DNA from: Sipunculus nudus
Lineage: Eukaryota; Annelida; Sipuncula; Golfingiida; Sipunculidae
Direction: 5' to 3'
Assembly: GCA_026874595.1 (NCBI GenBank)
Contig: CM049313.1
Location: forward strand, 42,498,659 to 42,562,658
DNA length: 64,000 nt
Part shown: piece after piece, positions 50,066-61,842 of the stretch
Numbering within the stretch: the first letter of the stretch is position 1
How the letters are laid out: each line of letters starts with the position of its first letter
Translations under genes and position numbers: made by a program
The notes under the pieces: model-generated
What the model saw: only the letters and a program-made list of their open reading frames with translations
The model's database searches: none
What the model was told of the DNA's origin: nothing

Positions 50066-51275
50066 ATAGCCTCGGTTTAGTAATTCGCGCGCACGGGTCA
50101 CTAATCAGTGCGCATAGATTACTAATTCCTGGGGACGGGTTACTAATTGTCGGCACGGATCACTAATCAGTGCGCATGGATTACTAATTCCTGGGCACGG
50201 GTTACTAATTGTCGGCACGGATCACTAATCAATGCACATGGATTACTAATTCCTGGGCACGGGTTACTAATCAGTGCACATGGATTACTAATTCCTGGGC
50301 ACGGGTTACTAATCAGTGCGCATGGATTACTTATTCCTGGGCACGGTTTATTAATCAGTGCGCATGGATTACTAATTCCTAAGCACGGGATTCTAGTAAA
50401 TGCGCATGGATTACTAATTCCTGGGCACGGGTTACTAATTTGTGCGCATGGATTACTAATTCCTGGGCACGGATTACTAATCAGTGCACATGGATTACTA
50501 ATTCCTGGGCTCGGGTTACTAATCAGTGCGCATGGATTACTAATTCCTGGGCTCGGGTTACTAATCAGTGCGCATGGATTACTAATTCCTGGGCACGGGT
50601 TACTAATCAGTGCGCATGGATTACTAATTCCTGGGCACGGGTTACTAATCAGTGCGCATGGATTACTAATTCCTGGGCACGGGTTACTGAACAATGCGCA
50701 TGGATTACTAATTCCTGGGCACGGGTTACTAATCAGTGCGCATGGATTACTAATTCCTGGGCACGGGTTACTAATCAGTGCGCATGGATTACTAATTCCT
50801 GGGCACGGGTTACTAATCAGTGCGCATGGATTACTAATTCCTGGGCATGGGTTTCTGATCAGTGCGCATGGATTACTTATTCCTGGGCACGGGTTTCTAA
50901 TCAGTGCGCATGGAATACTAATTCCTGGGCACGGGTTACTAATCAGTGCGCATTGATTACTAATTCCTGGGCACGGGTTACTAATCAGTGCGCATGGATT
51001 ACTAATTCCTGGGCACGGGTTACTAATCAGTGCGCATGGATTACTAATTCCTGGGCACGGGTTACTAATCAGTGCGCATGGATTACTAATTCCTGGGCAC
51101 GGGTTACTAATCAGTGCGCATGGATTACTAATTCCTGGGCACGGGTTACTAATCAGTGCGCATGGATTACTAATTCCTGGGCACGGGTTACTAATCAGTG
51201 CGCATGGATTACTAATTCCTGGGCACGGGTTACTAATTGTCGGCACGGATTAGTAATTCGTGCGCATGGATTAAT
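50066..51275. repeat. 42-bp minisatellite built from two 21-bp halves
   Basis: About 28 units of the form GGATTACTAATTCCTGGGCAC plus GGGTTACTAATCAGTGCGCAT; the halves are diverged copies of each other. The most regular part is 50500-51240. Copy 2 has only about two and a half ragged units (60035-60140). Long open frames run through it on both strands because 42 is a multiple of three. They start at TTG or GTG and not at ATG, so no gene is called. Confidence 0.93.
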
Positions 51276-52096
51276 AAACATTTTGACAATGTCGCTCCCG
51301 AGCTCCATAGTAGGCCTTTACCTTACCTGAACTGTAGAATTATAAATTCTGAAAAGCTATTTTCAGTTTCTTCAGTTATCTGACCGGACTGACCGGTGCA
51401 CCGATAGACCTATTCCATTACATTTTTTTCAACATTATTTCTTTCGAGGTTTCCGGCTCAATATTTAATGCTATAGCTAAACTCTTAAGTATATGTAGAA
51501 TTCCATTCCGGTTTCGGACAACTTGACAGGGCAGTATCACATACTTTTTCTTATTTTATTTCCTGGTCTTAACTAGGCGCGGTGACTACTGCACTTGCAA
51601 GCCCTGTGTAGGTAATCGTCCCTATTGCTTAGTCATACCATCGATGAACGCGCATGAGGCCACATCTTTGACTGTTGTTAGACCTGCAGGGCGGTCACGC
51701 AGGTTGTGGGCCACCATGAAAAATCGAGCACATGTATTTCAACAAGGAAAGCACAATTGTCCTCGAGTCGGCAGAATGATTTTTTCTGTACATGTAATAT
51801 TAAGATTGTAGTTCACAATAAAGGGCAAGTTTTAGTTTGAATTTGTTCAACGGGATATAATAAATAGATATTCAATTTCCCAAGATAACACGAGGTTTCA
51901 GATAGTTTTCCCTTGGTTATTCGGCAAAGTTGATTCAGGCTAACGAAATATCATAGTAAGAGTGTATATAAATGCATTTTTTGCGTTAATATTTCATTTA
52001 CGGTATTCGTATAACTGTCGTTATGCATACGAGAATTCTATGCTACCGCGAATAGATTATTTTTTTCATTTCCATTGTCAAGTTATTCCCAAAGTG

Positions 52097-52098
<2 letters not shown>

Positions 52099-52152
<54 letters not shown>
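52099..52152. repeat. (TA)n microsatellite
   Basis: Matches the (TA)n tract at 60883-60935 in copy 2. Confidence 0.96.
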
Positions 52153-52154
<2 letters not shown>

Positions 52155-52881
52155 GAGTTACCCTTCCATATATATGAGGGCGATTACTGTAAGGACCACG
52201 AGCTCTGTTCGCTGATTATCACAAACAAGACCAGACTGCCTTGTGGGACATGTTATTGCCCCGAATTGGTGCCTTTATCAGCTCATTCCTATAGTAAATC
52301 ATCGTTTCTTATGATGTAAAATCAAACAACAAGTTAATGTAGCCCACTGATATCATCAGCGATGGTGCATTTGGGCCTTATGGCAAGCCAGAACCGAATG
52401 GCGGCCCAATCCGAGTGGTCCCCAAGGACATTGCTCATGTGAGGATGTCAAGGCAATGCGAGGAACCAAACCCGATAAACCAGTCAGGCCAAGCCCGAAC
52501 TTTGGACACTTAAGTTGTACCCGTGAAATATTTAATACTTTCAACGTATGATTGATTGTGTACCTTCCATTTGTTTCCGAGAAGGGGACCTATTTTTGCT
52601 CTCACCCTGCGCTCGCTAAGAATACCTGGTAAGAATGTGTGTTTAGGCTATTACCGGTTTATCCTCTACGCCATAGCAGTTGTTGGCAGACTGGCCGTGT
52701 CAAAGGAGACCCATGTCTGCTGTTAGGTCCCTTCACCAACGTAATGATACCAAGGGGACCAATGTCCGCCTCGGGATCATATATTTTGAAGTATGTACTA
52801 ATTTTTAATCCTTAGCCAATATGTACAAGGGCTTAGAATTAGTGTGTCTGTGAAGCACTCTATCACCGGCTAAATGATTCC

Positions 52882-53130
52882 ATGAGGGGACCCATGTCCC
52901 AGGTCCGCCCGAGGATTATGTACTTTGAAGAAAATACAAACTCATGGCATGACGGATACACATGGCCTCCAGATCCATGGGTATGGTTGATGAACTTGAT
53001 GCCTGATTTACGGTCTCAGACATTGAAATTCGAGAATCCCGCCTATCCTCCAGGATCGAAACGAGTCCGTGGTCGTTGCTGTGTTGCCTGGATCATGCTG
53101 ATGTTGGTTGGTCTACCCATCTTGTCCTGA
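52882..53130 (+). other. Unassigned protein-like segment in the intron
   Basis: Open for 82 codons from an ATG, with tryptophan- and proline-rich sequence (WHDGYTWPPDPWVWLMNLMP). I do not recognise it. The matching part of copy 2 (about 61972-62210) has a TAG where this copy has a TGG and another stop further on, so it is not conserved as coding. It may be an old mobile-element or gene fragment. Confidence 0.3.
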
Positions 53131-53794
53131 AATGAATGAAAAAAGAGAGAAGCATGAATAACTGTAATTGTTGCTTAGATACTGAAAACTCTTAATCTTG
53201 CAGACCATAGACCCCCTCGAGAACCATATCAAGTAAATGCATGAAGTCAAATTAATAACCCTAAAATTGTTCTATATGATTATTCTTTTTTTTTTAATTT
53301 TACAGAGGACCACTTGAATCGTAGGGCCTGAGAAATAATACATTCAAAAATAAAAAAAGACAAATCGGCATAGGCAACACATAAAATATGACCTATAATT
53401 TTAATTTGTTGGGCACTACGTTTAGACTGATATTTATCTGTGTGCACATATCCACTTAATGTATGATATTCCAAATTAATGTTTTGTCCATTACCTTTAT
53501 GCTACGGCCTTTCTAGGGTTTAATTAAACCATTGTCGTCTTTTTGAATCGTTCGAATACAATACCATCAACATTCGGCGCTGAGCCCAAAGCTAACATAG
53601 TGTCTGGATTCATTTTTGTCTGCAGTCACATTTAATTTTCTCTTGATTGTTTTTAAATGAACCATTAGATATTTTACAACCAAAAGATCAAAGATAAAAC
53701 TGATACCTATTATTTTGGAATTATAGGTAGAGTTTGCAGAGGTAAGTTAATTTAAATTTCCTTTCACTAATGTTTAACAACAATTTTATTATAG

Positions 53795-54111
53795 TTTCAG
53801 AATCCCTTGGTTCTATTAGATATTTAGGCTGTATTCCCGGGAGGACAGCATGCATCTTTGCCACATTTAAAGAGGAATCATTAGACATGACCTTATACAA
53901 GCGGTCACCCGATGGGTCCTGGAAGAAACATGCCTATAAAAATCAAACCTCTGACGAATACCAAGGAATCTATAGACCCTTTGTACTTGTTATAGAGAGA
54001 CTATGCTTGCCTAACTTCAGGGAGAGTGACACTGAAGCCTACGAACTACGAATGATGATGACGGGAAATATAACGCATGTTTTTAAATATTTAAATATTA
54101 AATACTATTAA
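53795..54111 (+). pseudogene. Secreted small-domain protein, copy 1, main exon (truncated)
   Basis: After acceptor TTTATTATAG the frame joins the signal exon as valine and reads SESLGSIRYLGCIPGRTACI onward. Features: GRTACIFATF, LYKRSPDGSW, LCLPNFRESDTEAYELRM, and N-glycosylation sites NQT and NIT. The L-x-x-PNF-x-x-SDT-x-AY pattern resembles the E-F strands of an immunoglobulin V-type domain, but the usual F-strand cysteine is absent (YEL). The fold is therefore a guess. Compared with copy 2 it has about 12 residue changes and one extra Met codon. Homology ends abruptly near 54095; the frame then runs into a stop at 54109-54111 with no donor site. The 3' part of the gene is missing, so this copy is probably a truncated pseudogene or encodes a shortened protein. 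Confidence 0.55.
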
Positions 54112-54439
<328 letters not shown>

Positions 54440-54440
<1 letters not shown>

Positions 54441-57420
54441 ACTTCACAGGTATTATGCATACACGAGAGTGTGCAGATCTATACTACATCAAATATATAC
54501 AATTCCTTTATTACTTTCATCAAAGTGCTTTCTGTACCATTAAACAATCTAATACTAGTGGGTATAAAACATTTCCTGTATCTTGCTGTGCGGCAATGTT
54601 CAGCCCTTAGTCTTTTTCCCGACCTCAGGGTATTATATAATAAAGACAGTTGATGTGTAGAATTAGCCCTGATAGACTGTGCCTTTCATGTGACACATCA
54701 GCAATAGAGCTGATTTAGCAGCTTTACCTTCTTAAGATCCAACATTATCCCTGCACGAAGAATTCTTCCTAGTTTGTTTGTGGATGCTGTATTGTAATTT
54801 CCGAACCAGCTTGTAATGCAGAATGTGAGCACTGATATTAATATGTCTGTGAGCACAGACATATTAATAAAGTTCCATTATTTCGTATTAACATTCATCC
54901 GGTACAGTTTTCTCAGGAAAAACAATTTCGTGTTAACCTTTTAATAAATGTTTTGCACATTAGCTTCAAAAGTAAATTTATTGTACCCAGATATTTGTAT
55001 TCTCTCATATTTTCTACGGTTTGGCAAGTTATGGCAAGATGGTCATGCTTTGTTACTTAACCTTATAAGCTATAATCTTTCTTTTGTCCTCCTAACATTG
55101 AGTTCAAAGAAGTTATTGTCACACCACTCCATACGCTCCCGAGGCAGCGGAAATCTTGCGCTTCTAAATAAGCAACTGATTTTCACGCTGCCAGCTTTGA
55201 CCGTTAATGATATATTTAGACACCAGATGGCGGTTTGTTGTCCACTCAAATAAACGTGCGTACGATGTGAAAAGCAGCCAATCAGATGCCAATAAACAAA
55301 CACTCGACAGGCATCCTGGCTCCGCCTATTGCCGCGCTTCAAGTGCCGCTTAATGAGTTTCCGGTCGAATTTAAATTGCTCTCTCTGCATTCTCGCATCA
55401 TCGACCGATTCGATTATGACATTATGACTGTGTTAGCGTAGCCATGTATCTGTTGTCTGCAGAACTGAAACCAGCCAGCGAGGTGTGCACGCAGCCTTTG
55501 TTGTTACGTTTCGTTTGAATTACAGCTCACCGGCCGAGCATCCTATGTGCCCAAGGCCCTAAGCAAACCACGTCAGGGGCAATTCTCTCTGAGCCTGTGC
55601 ATGGCCTGTTCAGACGGTTACGCTGGGGGATGAGCTGTCACTCAAAAAGAAATTAATATGATTGGCTCCGTGTATTCCTCGCTTGGCTTTGTCTTCCAGC
55701 ACAAGGTCTCATCTGATTGGACAAAAATACAGTGCTCCCCTCTGGTGTTGCAATTCAGGATACGAGGTCATAACAAACAGCGCCTTACGATATAGGAAGT
55801 AGCCCTATAGGTAAAGCGCTGTGTAGAGAGCGTAACCACTCCACAACCCTTTGTACCTCTAGCCTATAATCTAAGTCGGAATTATTACAACGGCTAATCA
55901 GTACCGTGTCATCGGCATATTTGATCAATTTACCACTCTCAGAGGTTACCTTGAAGTCACTGGTATATAAAGTGAATTATATGGGAGAGAGAACGCATCC
56001 CTGTGGAGCACCTGTATTTGTTTGAATTTTCATAGATTTGACATTCTTTAATCTGACAAACTGGCACCTGGATGTTGAAAGCTATATGTCAACCTTATGA
56101 TAGATGGGCTGACATTCATGTTTAGAAGTTTCTATAGAAGAAAGTGTGGTTGAATTGTATTAAAACCGCTGAAGAAATCCATAAAAAGGATTGCAAATTT
56201 GCTATTTCCATTGCTACTTGGCGAATCAAGGAATTTTAGAATATTGTGTGTGACCAGAATGGTAGGATCCTCAACTTTCCGCTTAGTGGTGTAGGCAAAT
56301 TGAATAGGGTCTTGGTGCTGTTTAATTTTTCTACATAATATCACTTTCATTATCTTTAAAAAACATTTCTTGACGATTGTATCAAGTGCCACTGGTCTGA
56401 AGTCGTTTACAACCTTGGGGGAATTGTTTTTAGCAAACGGTATAATTCCTGAAGTTTTCCAAATGGTTTGAACATATCCCGTGTTTAATTAAATTTGAAA
56501 CAACCGAGCGAATATTGGTGCCAATTCCTTTCTGTACACTTAAAGCACCTTTCCACTCAATTTGTCTTGGCCCATGGCCTTACAAACTTTCATCTTGTTT
56601 AAGACCTTTAATAAAATCCTGTTCATTTATATCATCACACTTCTTTCAATTCTAGATAATTTAGCAGACATGTACACCCATTTGAAAAATCATGTTTGTC
56701 GAACCGGGCATAGAACTTTTTCATTTCATTACAATACTCATTTTTTGTTTTCTGGTTCAGGTAAGACAGTCTTCCTGACGCAGCCAGTAAGAGTTTTCAA
56801 ACCTTTCCATGCTAATTTTGAATCTTTACTCTCATATGAGCCCTCTTCTTTGTTCTTGTAGTTTTGTTTACAAATATAGATACATTTCCTTATCTCTTTT
56901 TTTACATTCCTCAAATGCATATTATCTTTATCTAATAAATATTTCTGTTTCGTGTCTAGTAATTCTTTAATGACCCATGGTTTACTATTTGGTAAAATGT
57001 TACTGATTTTGTTTTCACGATATTCTCGACACAGAGGTTAATGTACCCCGTGATAGTGTCTACATTTCTGTCTAGACTTGCATTAGAATCAAACAGCTCT
57101 TCCCAGTCAGTTTTTCCATACAGTGCTGCATATCATTACAAGTATCCTGATCCTACACATATACTATTTTCTTTACAGGTTTACTTTGTTTAAGGTTCTT
57201 AGGTGACATGTGGATAGTGTTGTGGTCTGCTACACCCAGGAGAACTCAACTTTTAGCAACATGACCACCTTTAACATTACAGAAGAATAGGTCCAGGGCT
57301 TTTTTCACTTGTAGATTGAGAAAAACATGTTGTTGGAGTTGCGCTATAGTTTTCTCAAAATACAATCATTACGGAGTCCGGAGAGTTACTTTCACAGTCT
57401 GTGATCTGATCATACAGTAT
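54440..57420 (-). mobile_element. Rex1-like non-LTR retrotransposon remnant
   Basis: Minus-strand fragments of a Rex1/CR1-group element, in order: the end of the endonuclease (VADHNTIH-type, near 57210), RT with DPIQFAYTTKRKVED and FMDFFSGFNTIQP (56132-56392), GAPQGCVLSP (55983-56012), catalytic KYADDTVL (near 55908-55922), EVQRVVEW continuing across the nested MITE, and a C-terminal LRSGKRLRAEHCRTARYRK block (near 54570-54650). Numerous stops and frameshifts show it is dead. Both ends are hard to place. Confidence 0.82.
55132..55835. mobile_element. hAT-like MITE nested in the Rex1-like remnant
   Basis: Exact 8-bp duplications CCACTCCA (55124-55131 and 55836-55843) flank 704 bp. Ends TACGCTCCCGAGGCAGCGG and the inverse of TTACGCTCTCTACACAGCGC match at about 15 of 20 positions. 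Removing the insert and one duplication restores a continuous RT frame of the host element, which supports the boundaries. No coding capacity seen. Confidence 0.75.
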
Positions 57421-58615
57421 ATTTGAAATATTACAATTTGTTATTATTTGAGGAAACAGTCACACATTTTGTAAATAATTTTCTTACGGATCGAAATTAG
57501 AAACAATTTTATCACAAAATGACATTCTTTTATTTGACACGATGGGTAGGGGGAGGTAATATGCATGGTATGTCCACAATAGTTAGAAAAGTTGGACGGA
57601 CGCCACCACTGATCCCGACCAAATTGCCCTAAGGTACTGTCTCATTAAATCTTGACCACTCAGCACTACCAGCCATCGCAGTTTGTCTACACTCTAACAA
57701 TATAGATGCAAACTCATTAAAAGTGACAAACACTGTCGCTAATTGTGATCATACCCTAACCATTGTAACTCACCTAAGTATTTCGTTTCATGTATATGAT
57801 ATCAACAACTATGTAACTGTGGTTATCCGTCACCGTTCTACAAAATAAACTTCACATATTATTGTAATTTTTTTTGTTTCAAATAAATCATAAGTTTATT
57901 CTCGTTTTTACATTAGCAAAGATGTAGTCATATGAGTCATAAAAAGTATGCATATTCCATTATGTTAAAATAGTATGCATTTTCAACTGTATATACTTCT
58001 GGTTACCCCTCAACATTCAGTGTATTTCATTCTTATTACCTGATCAGTATTCTTCCTAAAGAAGTTACATACATTTTACTCAAGGTACCTGGTTATACCA
58101 TATGGTAAGATCTGTTTAACGATAATCCGATACGTGAAACAAGAGATTATTTCATGTTAATTCTGTGAATACACCGACTGATTTTACGTCAATTTAAAAA
58201 GTGCCTGGAAATATTAGTCATTTTACAAATTGCCTGAGTGAACCAATTTTTTAAATTGACTGACGATTTGAGGCGAATTGAAATATTTGACACTTTGACT
58301 GAAACAAACACACAACAGATTTATGACATTTGCAACAGAACAATGATACGGTTGTTCTCTGGGTATTTATTAACGCCAGTAATGGTAAAAATGAGAGTCA
58401 TATGAAAAAAAAAACTTTCACCTGATATGCTGCACTTGGAAGGATTAATATAGCACAAGTATAATAACACATGTGTGCAGGTCATTCATAATCGTTAATT
58501 ATGTATAATGATGAAACTGCCGGGTCTAATAAATATACATTATAAACAATAAATTTCACGAAACGTGTTCCTCTTTCACTATATATTACTTCAGTCAAAG
58601 GCATATAATATAAAT

Positions 58616-58842
58616 ATAGTGGAACCCCGCCTCACGACCACCTCACGATTGCGACCACTCCATAATTACGAACACTCTTCTTGGTCCTGTATATATAATC
58701 CAGATAACATATAGGATTTCACAAATACGACTGCCACACTAAACGACCACTTTGGTGGGCCCTCAAGGTTCTCGTGCTTGTGAAGTTCCAATGTAAAAAG
58801 ATGTCGCAAGTGTGGGATGGTCGTGAGGCGGAGTCCCAATGG

Positions 58843-58843
<1 letters not shown>
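58616..58843. mobile_element. MITE with TATAGTGGAACCCC-type ends, copy 2
   Basis: Counterpart of the MITE at 45362-45581: ATAGTGGAACCCCGCCTCAC on the left and GTGAGGCGGAGTCCCAAT on the right, the right end being decayed. Confidence 0.6.

Positions 58844-58902
<59 letters not shown>
58844..58902. repeat. (TA)n microsatellite
   Basis: Uninterrupted TA run at the site matching 48701-48755. Confidence 0.97.
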
Positions 58903-58904
<2 letters not shown>

Positions 58905-59334
58905 TTTCAGGGTACATATTTCATGATACTAGAAATATATAAGGAGTTTCATCTAGGGTCACGGAATTATTGATTTTCTTGATGGCCAAAATCCCTGATC
59001 TTATTCCAAGTATTATTACAATATAACGCACATGTATATGAAATTTCAAAAAAGGAGGCATAAAAGTGGCTCTGACAAAAAGTTGTCAAAAAGAGACTCT
59101 CGTTCGATGTATATGAGCGTGATGACCGGAACGTAACACGCCACACCATATATTAAACAATAATAATAAACACTTTAACCCAGTGATTGACAGAAGAATT
59201 TGCTCATTCCTGTCGTTACGGGATACCATTTGTAATTTACGGCAGTACTTAGTTATTGGGTGCACAGTTATTATTTATACTGGGTACGCAGAATAGATGT
59301 TTTCTATGACATAATAAGCATACTTATATAAGCA

Positions 59335-59342
59335 AAATACTC
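59335..59342 (+). promoter_or_regulatory. TATA-like box of secreted-protein gene copy 2
   Basis: TATATAAG about 277 bases before the ATG at 59619, in the same relative place as in copy 1. A (TA)n run at 59424-59475, absent from copy 1, lies between it and the ATG. Confidence 0.35.
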
Positions 59343-59422
59343 CTCCATAAAACTACAATTTATATACTTTCACTTTGCCATATAATATTCCCCATTATTG
59401 CCAGAAGATGGATGTGACGAAG

Positions 59423-59423
<1 letters not shown>

Positions 59424-59475
<52 letters not shown>
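59424..59475. repeat. (TA)n microsatellite in the probable 5' leader of copy 2
   Basis: TA run not present at the matching place in copy 1 (near 49290-49320). Confidence 0.95.
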
Positions 59476-59480
<5 letters not shown>

Positions 59481-59618
59481 CAAGTCCAGTATTTTACAAT
59501 CCTTCCCTCAGATTTACCCAGAAGGAAGTACTCGCATGCACAGCAAGGGATTATTTTGTTCTCATATCGTTAAGGGAGATCTGTGTTTTCTTCACCACGT
59601 TTTCTACCACGACCCAGT

Positions 59619-59673
59619 ATGTCGCCCTCAGGTGTCTTCGTTACCGTCACCGTCATAGTACTAGGAGCTTTAG
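59619..59673 (+). CDS. Secreted small-domain protein, copy 2, signal-peptide exon
   Basis: Encodes MSPSGVFVTVTVIVLGAL plus one base before donor GGTAAGC. Start, length (55 nt) and donor equal copy 1; residues 6 and 11 differ. It joins in phase 1 to the exon at 62881. The preceding leader is conserved between the copies, which supports a real 5' end and not just a chance frame. Confidence 0.68.
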
Positions 59674-60881
59674 GTAAGCAGCCTATAGATGTAGCAAATG
59701 CCATCATTCTGTGAGTGTGTGTTTGTATTTAAACCATGATAAAATATATCCATCATCCTACTAATCAAAATTTGTTTCTCAGAAATGCATCTATACCATA
59801 TTTTCATTTTACAGTGTGTAGATAAGAATACATACAAAAGTCAGTAACCAGATGGTTAACTTGAAAGTTCTCGAAATGATAAGAAAATGAAATTACGCGA
59901 TTAAAAGAAATAAATGACGTCCAATAAGTATACTTTGGAGAACGGGAGACAACATGGTCAAAACATTTAGTGATCCGTGCGAACGGAGTACTAATAGGTC
60001 TGCCTGTTGGCTTGCAATCTTGCATAGCCTCGGTTTAGTAATTCGTGCGCAAGGATTACTAATCAGAGCGGATGAATTACTAATTAGTGGGCACGGGTTA
60101 CTAATTTGTCGGAACGAGTAAGTAAATCATGCAGACGGATGGATAAATATTTTGACCATGTCGTCTCCCGAGCTCCGTATATACCTTACCTGAATTGTAG
60201 AATTATAACTTCTGCAAAGCTATCTTCAGTTTATTCAGTTCCCTGACGGGACTGACACCTTGTGCACCGATTCATTTTTGCAACATTATTTCGTTGGGGG
60301 TAACTGCCTCAGTTCAGATGCTTTTTCTCTAATTTTATTAACTGGTCTTAACATGGACCGGTGACTACTGCACCTGCGAGCCCTGGGTGTGTAATCGTCG
60401 CCATCGCTGAGTCATACCACCGAAGAACCCGCAAAAGGCGCCATCTTAATATTTTTGTTAAGCCTGCAGAGTGATAACGCAGAACGTTGACGACCGAGCA
60501 CGAGCAAATTAATTTATACTAGGAAAACAAATGTCCTCGAGCGGGCATGATGAATTTATGAATTACCTTTGCATGTTATATGAAGGGGGCAGTTCATCGT
60601 AAAGGGCAAGAAAAAGATTGAATTTATTCAATAGGACATAATAAAATATATTTCATTTCCCAAGATTACACGTGGTTTCAGATAGTTTTCCCATGGTTAT
60701 TCGACAAATATGATTCAGAATAACAAAATATTATGAATACAGTGAACGTAAATACATTTATGGCGTAAATGTTTTGTTTATGTTATTTGTAAAACGGTAG
60801 TTATGCATAGGAGAAATCTATGTTTCCGGGAAAAGCGTATTTTATTTTTCATTATCACTACGTGAAGTTATTCCCGATATG

Positions 60882-60882
<1 letters not shown>

Positions 60883-60935
<53 letters not shown>
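60883..60935. repeat. (TA)n microsatellite
   Basis: Matches the tract at 52099-52152 in copy 1. Confidence 0.96.
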
Positions 60936-60945
<10 letters not shown>

Positions 60946-61639
60946 CCGAGTTACCCTTTCATATATGAGGGTAAATACTATACAGGGACGACGAGCTCTT
61001 CGCTGATTGTCACAAACAATAGACTGGCTTGCGATAAAAAATCCTAAAGTTTAATATATATAAATATATATATTATATAAATATATATATATATGAGGCT
61101 GAGTACTAAGGATGAATAGCTCTGTTTGCTCATTATTACTAACAAGACGAGACTAGCTGGCGTGAAATATTTTGGCTCCCAATTTGTGCCTTTATTTAGC
61201 TCATTCGTATATTAAAAAATCATTGCTTCTTATGATGAACATTAAATAACAAGTGAAAGTAGCCAAGTCACTAATATTATCAGCGATGGTGTGGGCCTAA
61301 TGACACGCCAGAGCCGAAGGGCGGCCCCACCCGAGTCGTCCCCAATGATATTGCTCATGTGAACACGTAAAGACAATGTGAGGAGCTGAACCAGATATAC
61401 AAGTCATTCCATGTCCTAAACTTCAGACCCTAGGGTGTGCTCGTGGAATATACCATACTTTCAACGTATGATTGATTGTGTGTCTTCCATTTTTTCCATT
61501 AGATGGGCACCTCTGCCCTTACTTGCGCTTGCTAAGATTACCTGGTACGAATGTGTTTAGGCTATTACCGGTGTATTCTCTACGCAAAAACTACGTTATT
61601 GCAAAGTGGCCGTGTCACAGGAAACCCATGTATGCTTTT

Positions 61640-61842
61640 TGGTCCCTTCACCAACGTAATGATACAAAGGGGACCCATGTGCGCCCTTAGATGATATATT
61701 TCGAAGTATGCACTAATTTATCATCTTCAGCCAATATATATGGTCCCTTCACCAACGTAATGATACAAAGGGGACCCATGTCCGCCCTGAGATGATATTT
61801 TCGAAGTATGCACTAATTTATCATCTTCAGCCAATATGTCCG
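61640..61842. repeat. 101-bp tandem duplication in the copy 2 intron
   Basis: The block starting GGTCCCTTCACCAACGTAAT occurs at 61641 and again at 61742 with few differences; copy 1 has it once (near 52728). Confidence 0.88.

Larger units (their letters stand above)
49500..53794 (+). other. Intron of secreted-protein gene copy 1
   Basis: A 4.3-kb phase-1 intron holding the 42-bp minisatellite, a (TA)n tract (52099-52152) and a degenerate protein-like stretch (52882-53130) shared with copy 2. No further exon could be supported. Confidence 0.6.
31722..54095 (+). repeat. Duplicated segment, copy 1 (expanded by insertions)
   Basis: Direct repeat partner of 57430-63175. Matching blocks in order: 31722-32105, 34050-34309, 44800-45590, 48700-50060, 51275-54095. 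Between the blocks lie insertions or expansions listed separately: the 27-bp array, the BEL/Pao element, the foldback cluster and the 42-bp array. Similarity is high by eye (for example TTGACACGATGGG and AGGTAATATGCATGGTATGT in both) but with many substitutions and small indels, so the duplication is not recent. Confidence 0.88.

Noticed and set aside
50066-51275. Possible CRISPR-like array
   Set aside because: The repeats are contiguous without unique spacers, in a eukaryotic genome.
50147-51330. Three long repeat frames across the 42-bp array
   Set aside because: They begin at TTG or GTG, are open on both strands because 42 is a multiple of three, and are almost absent from copy 2.
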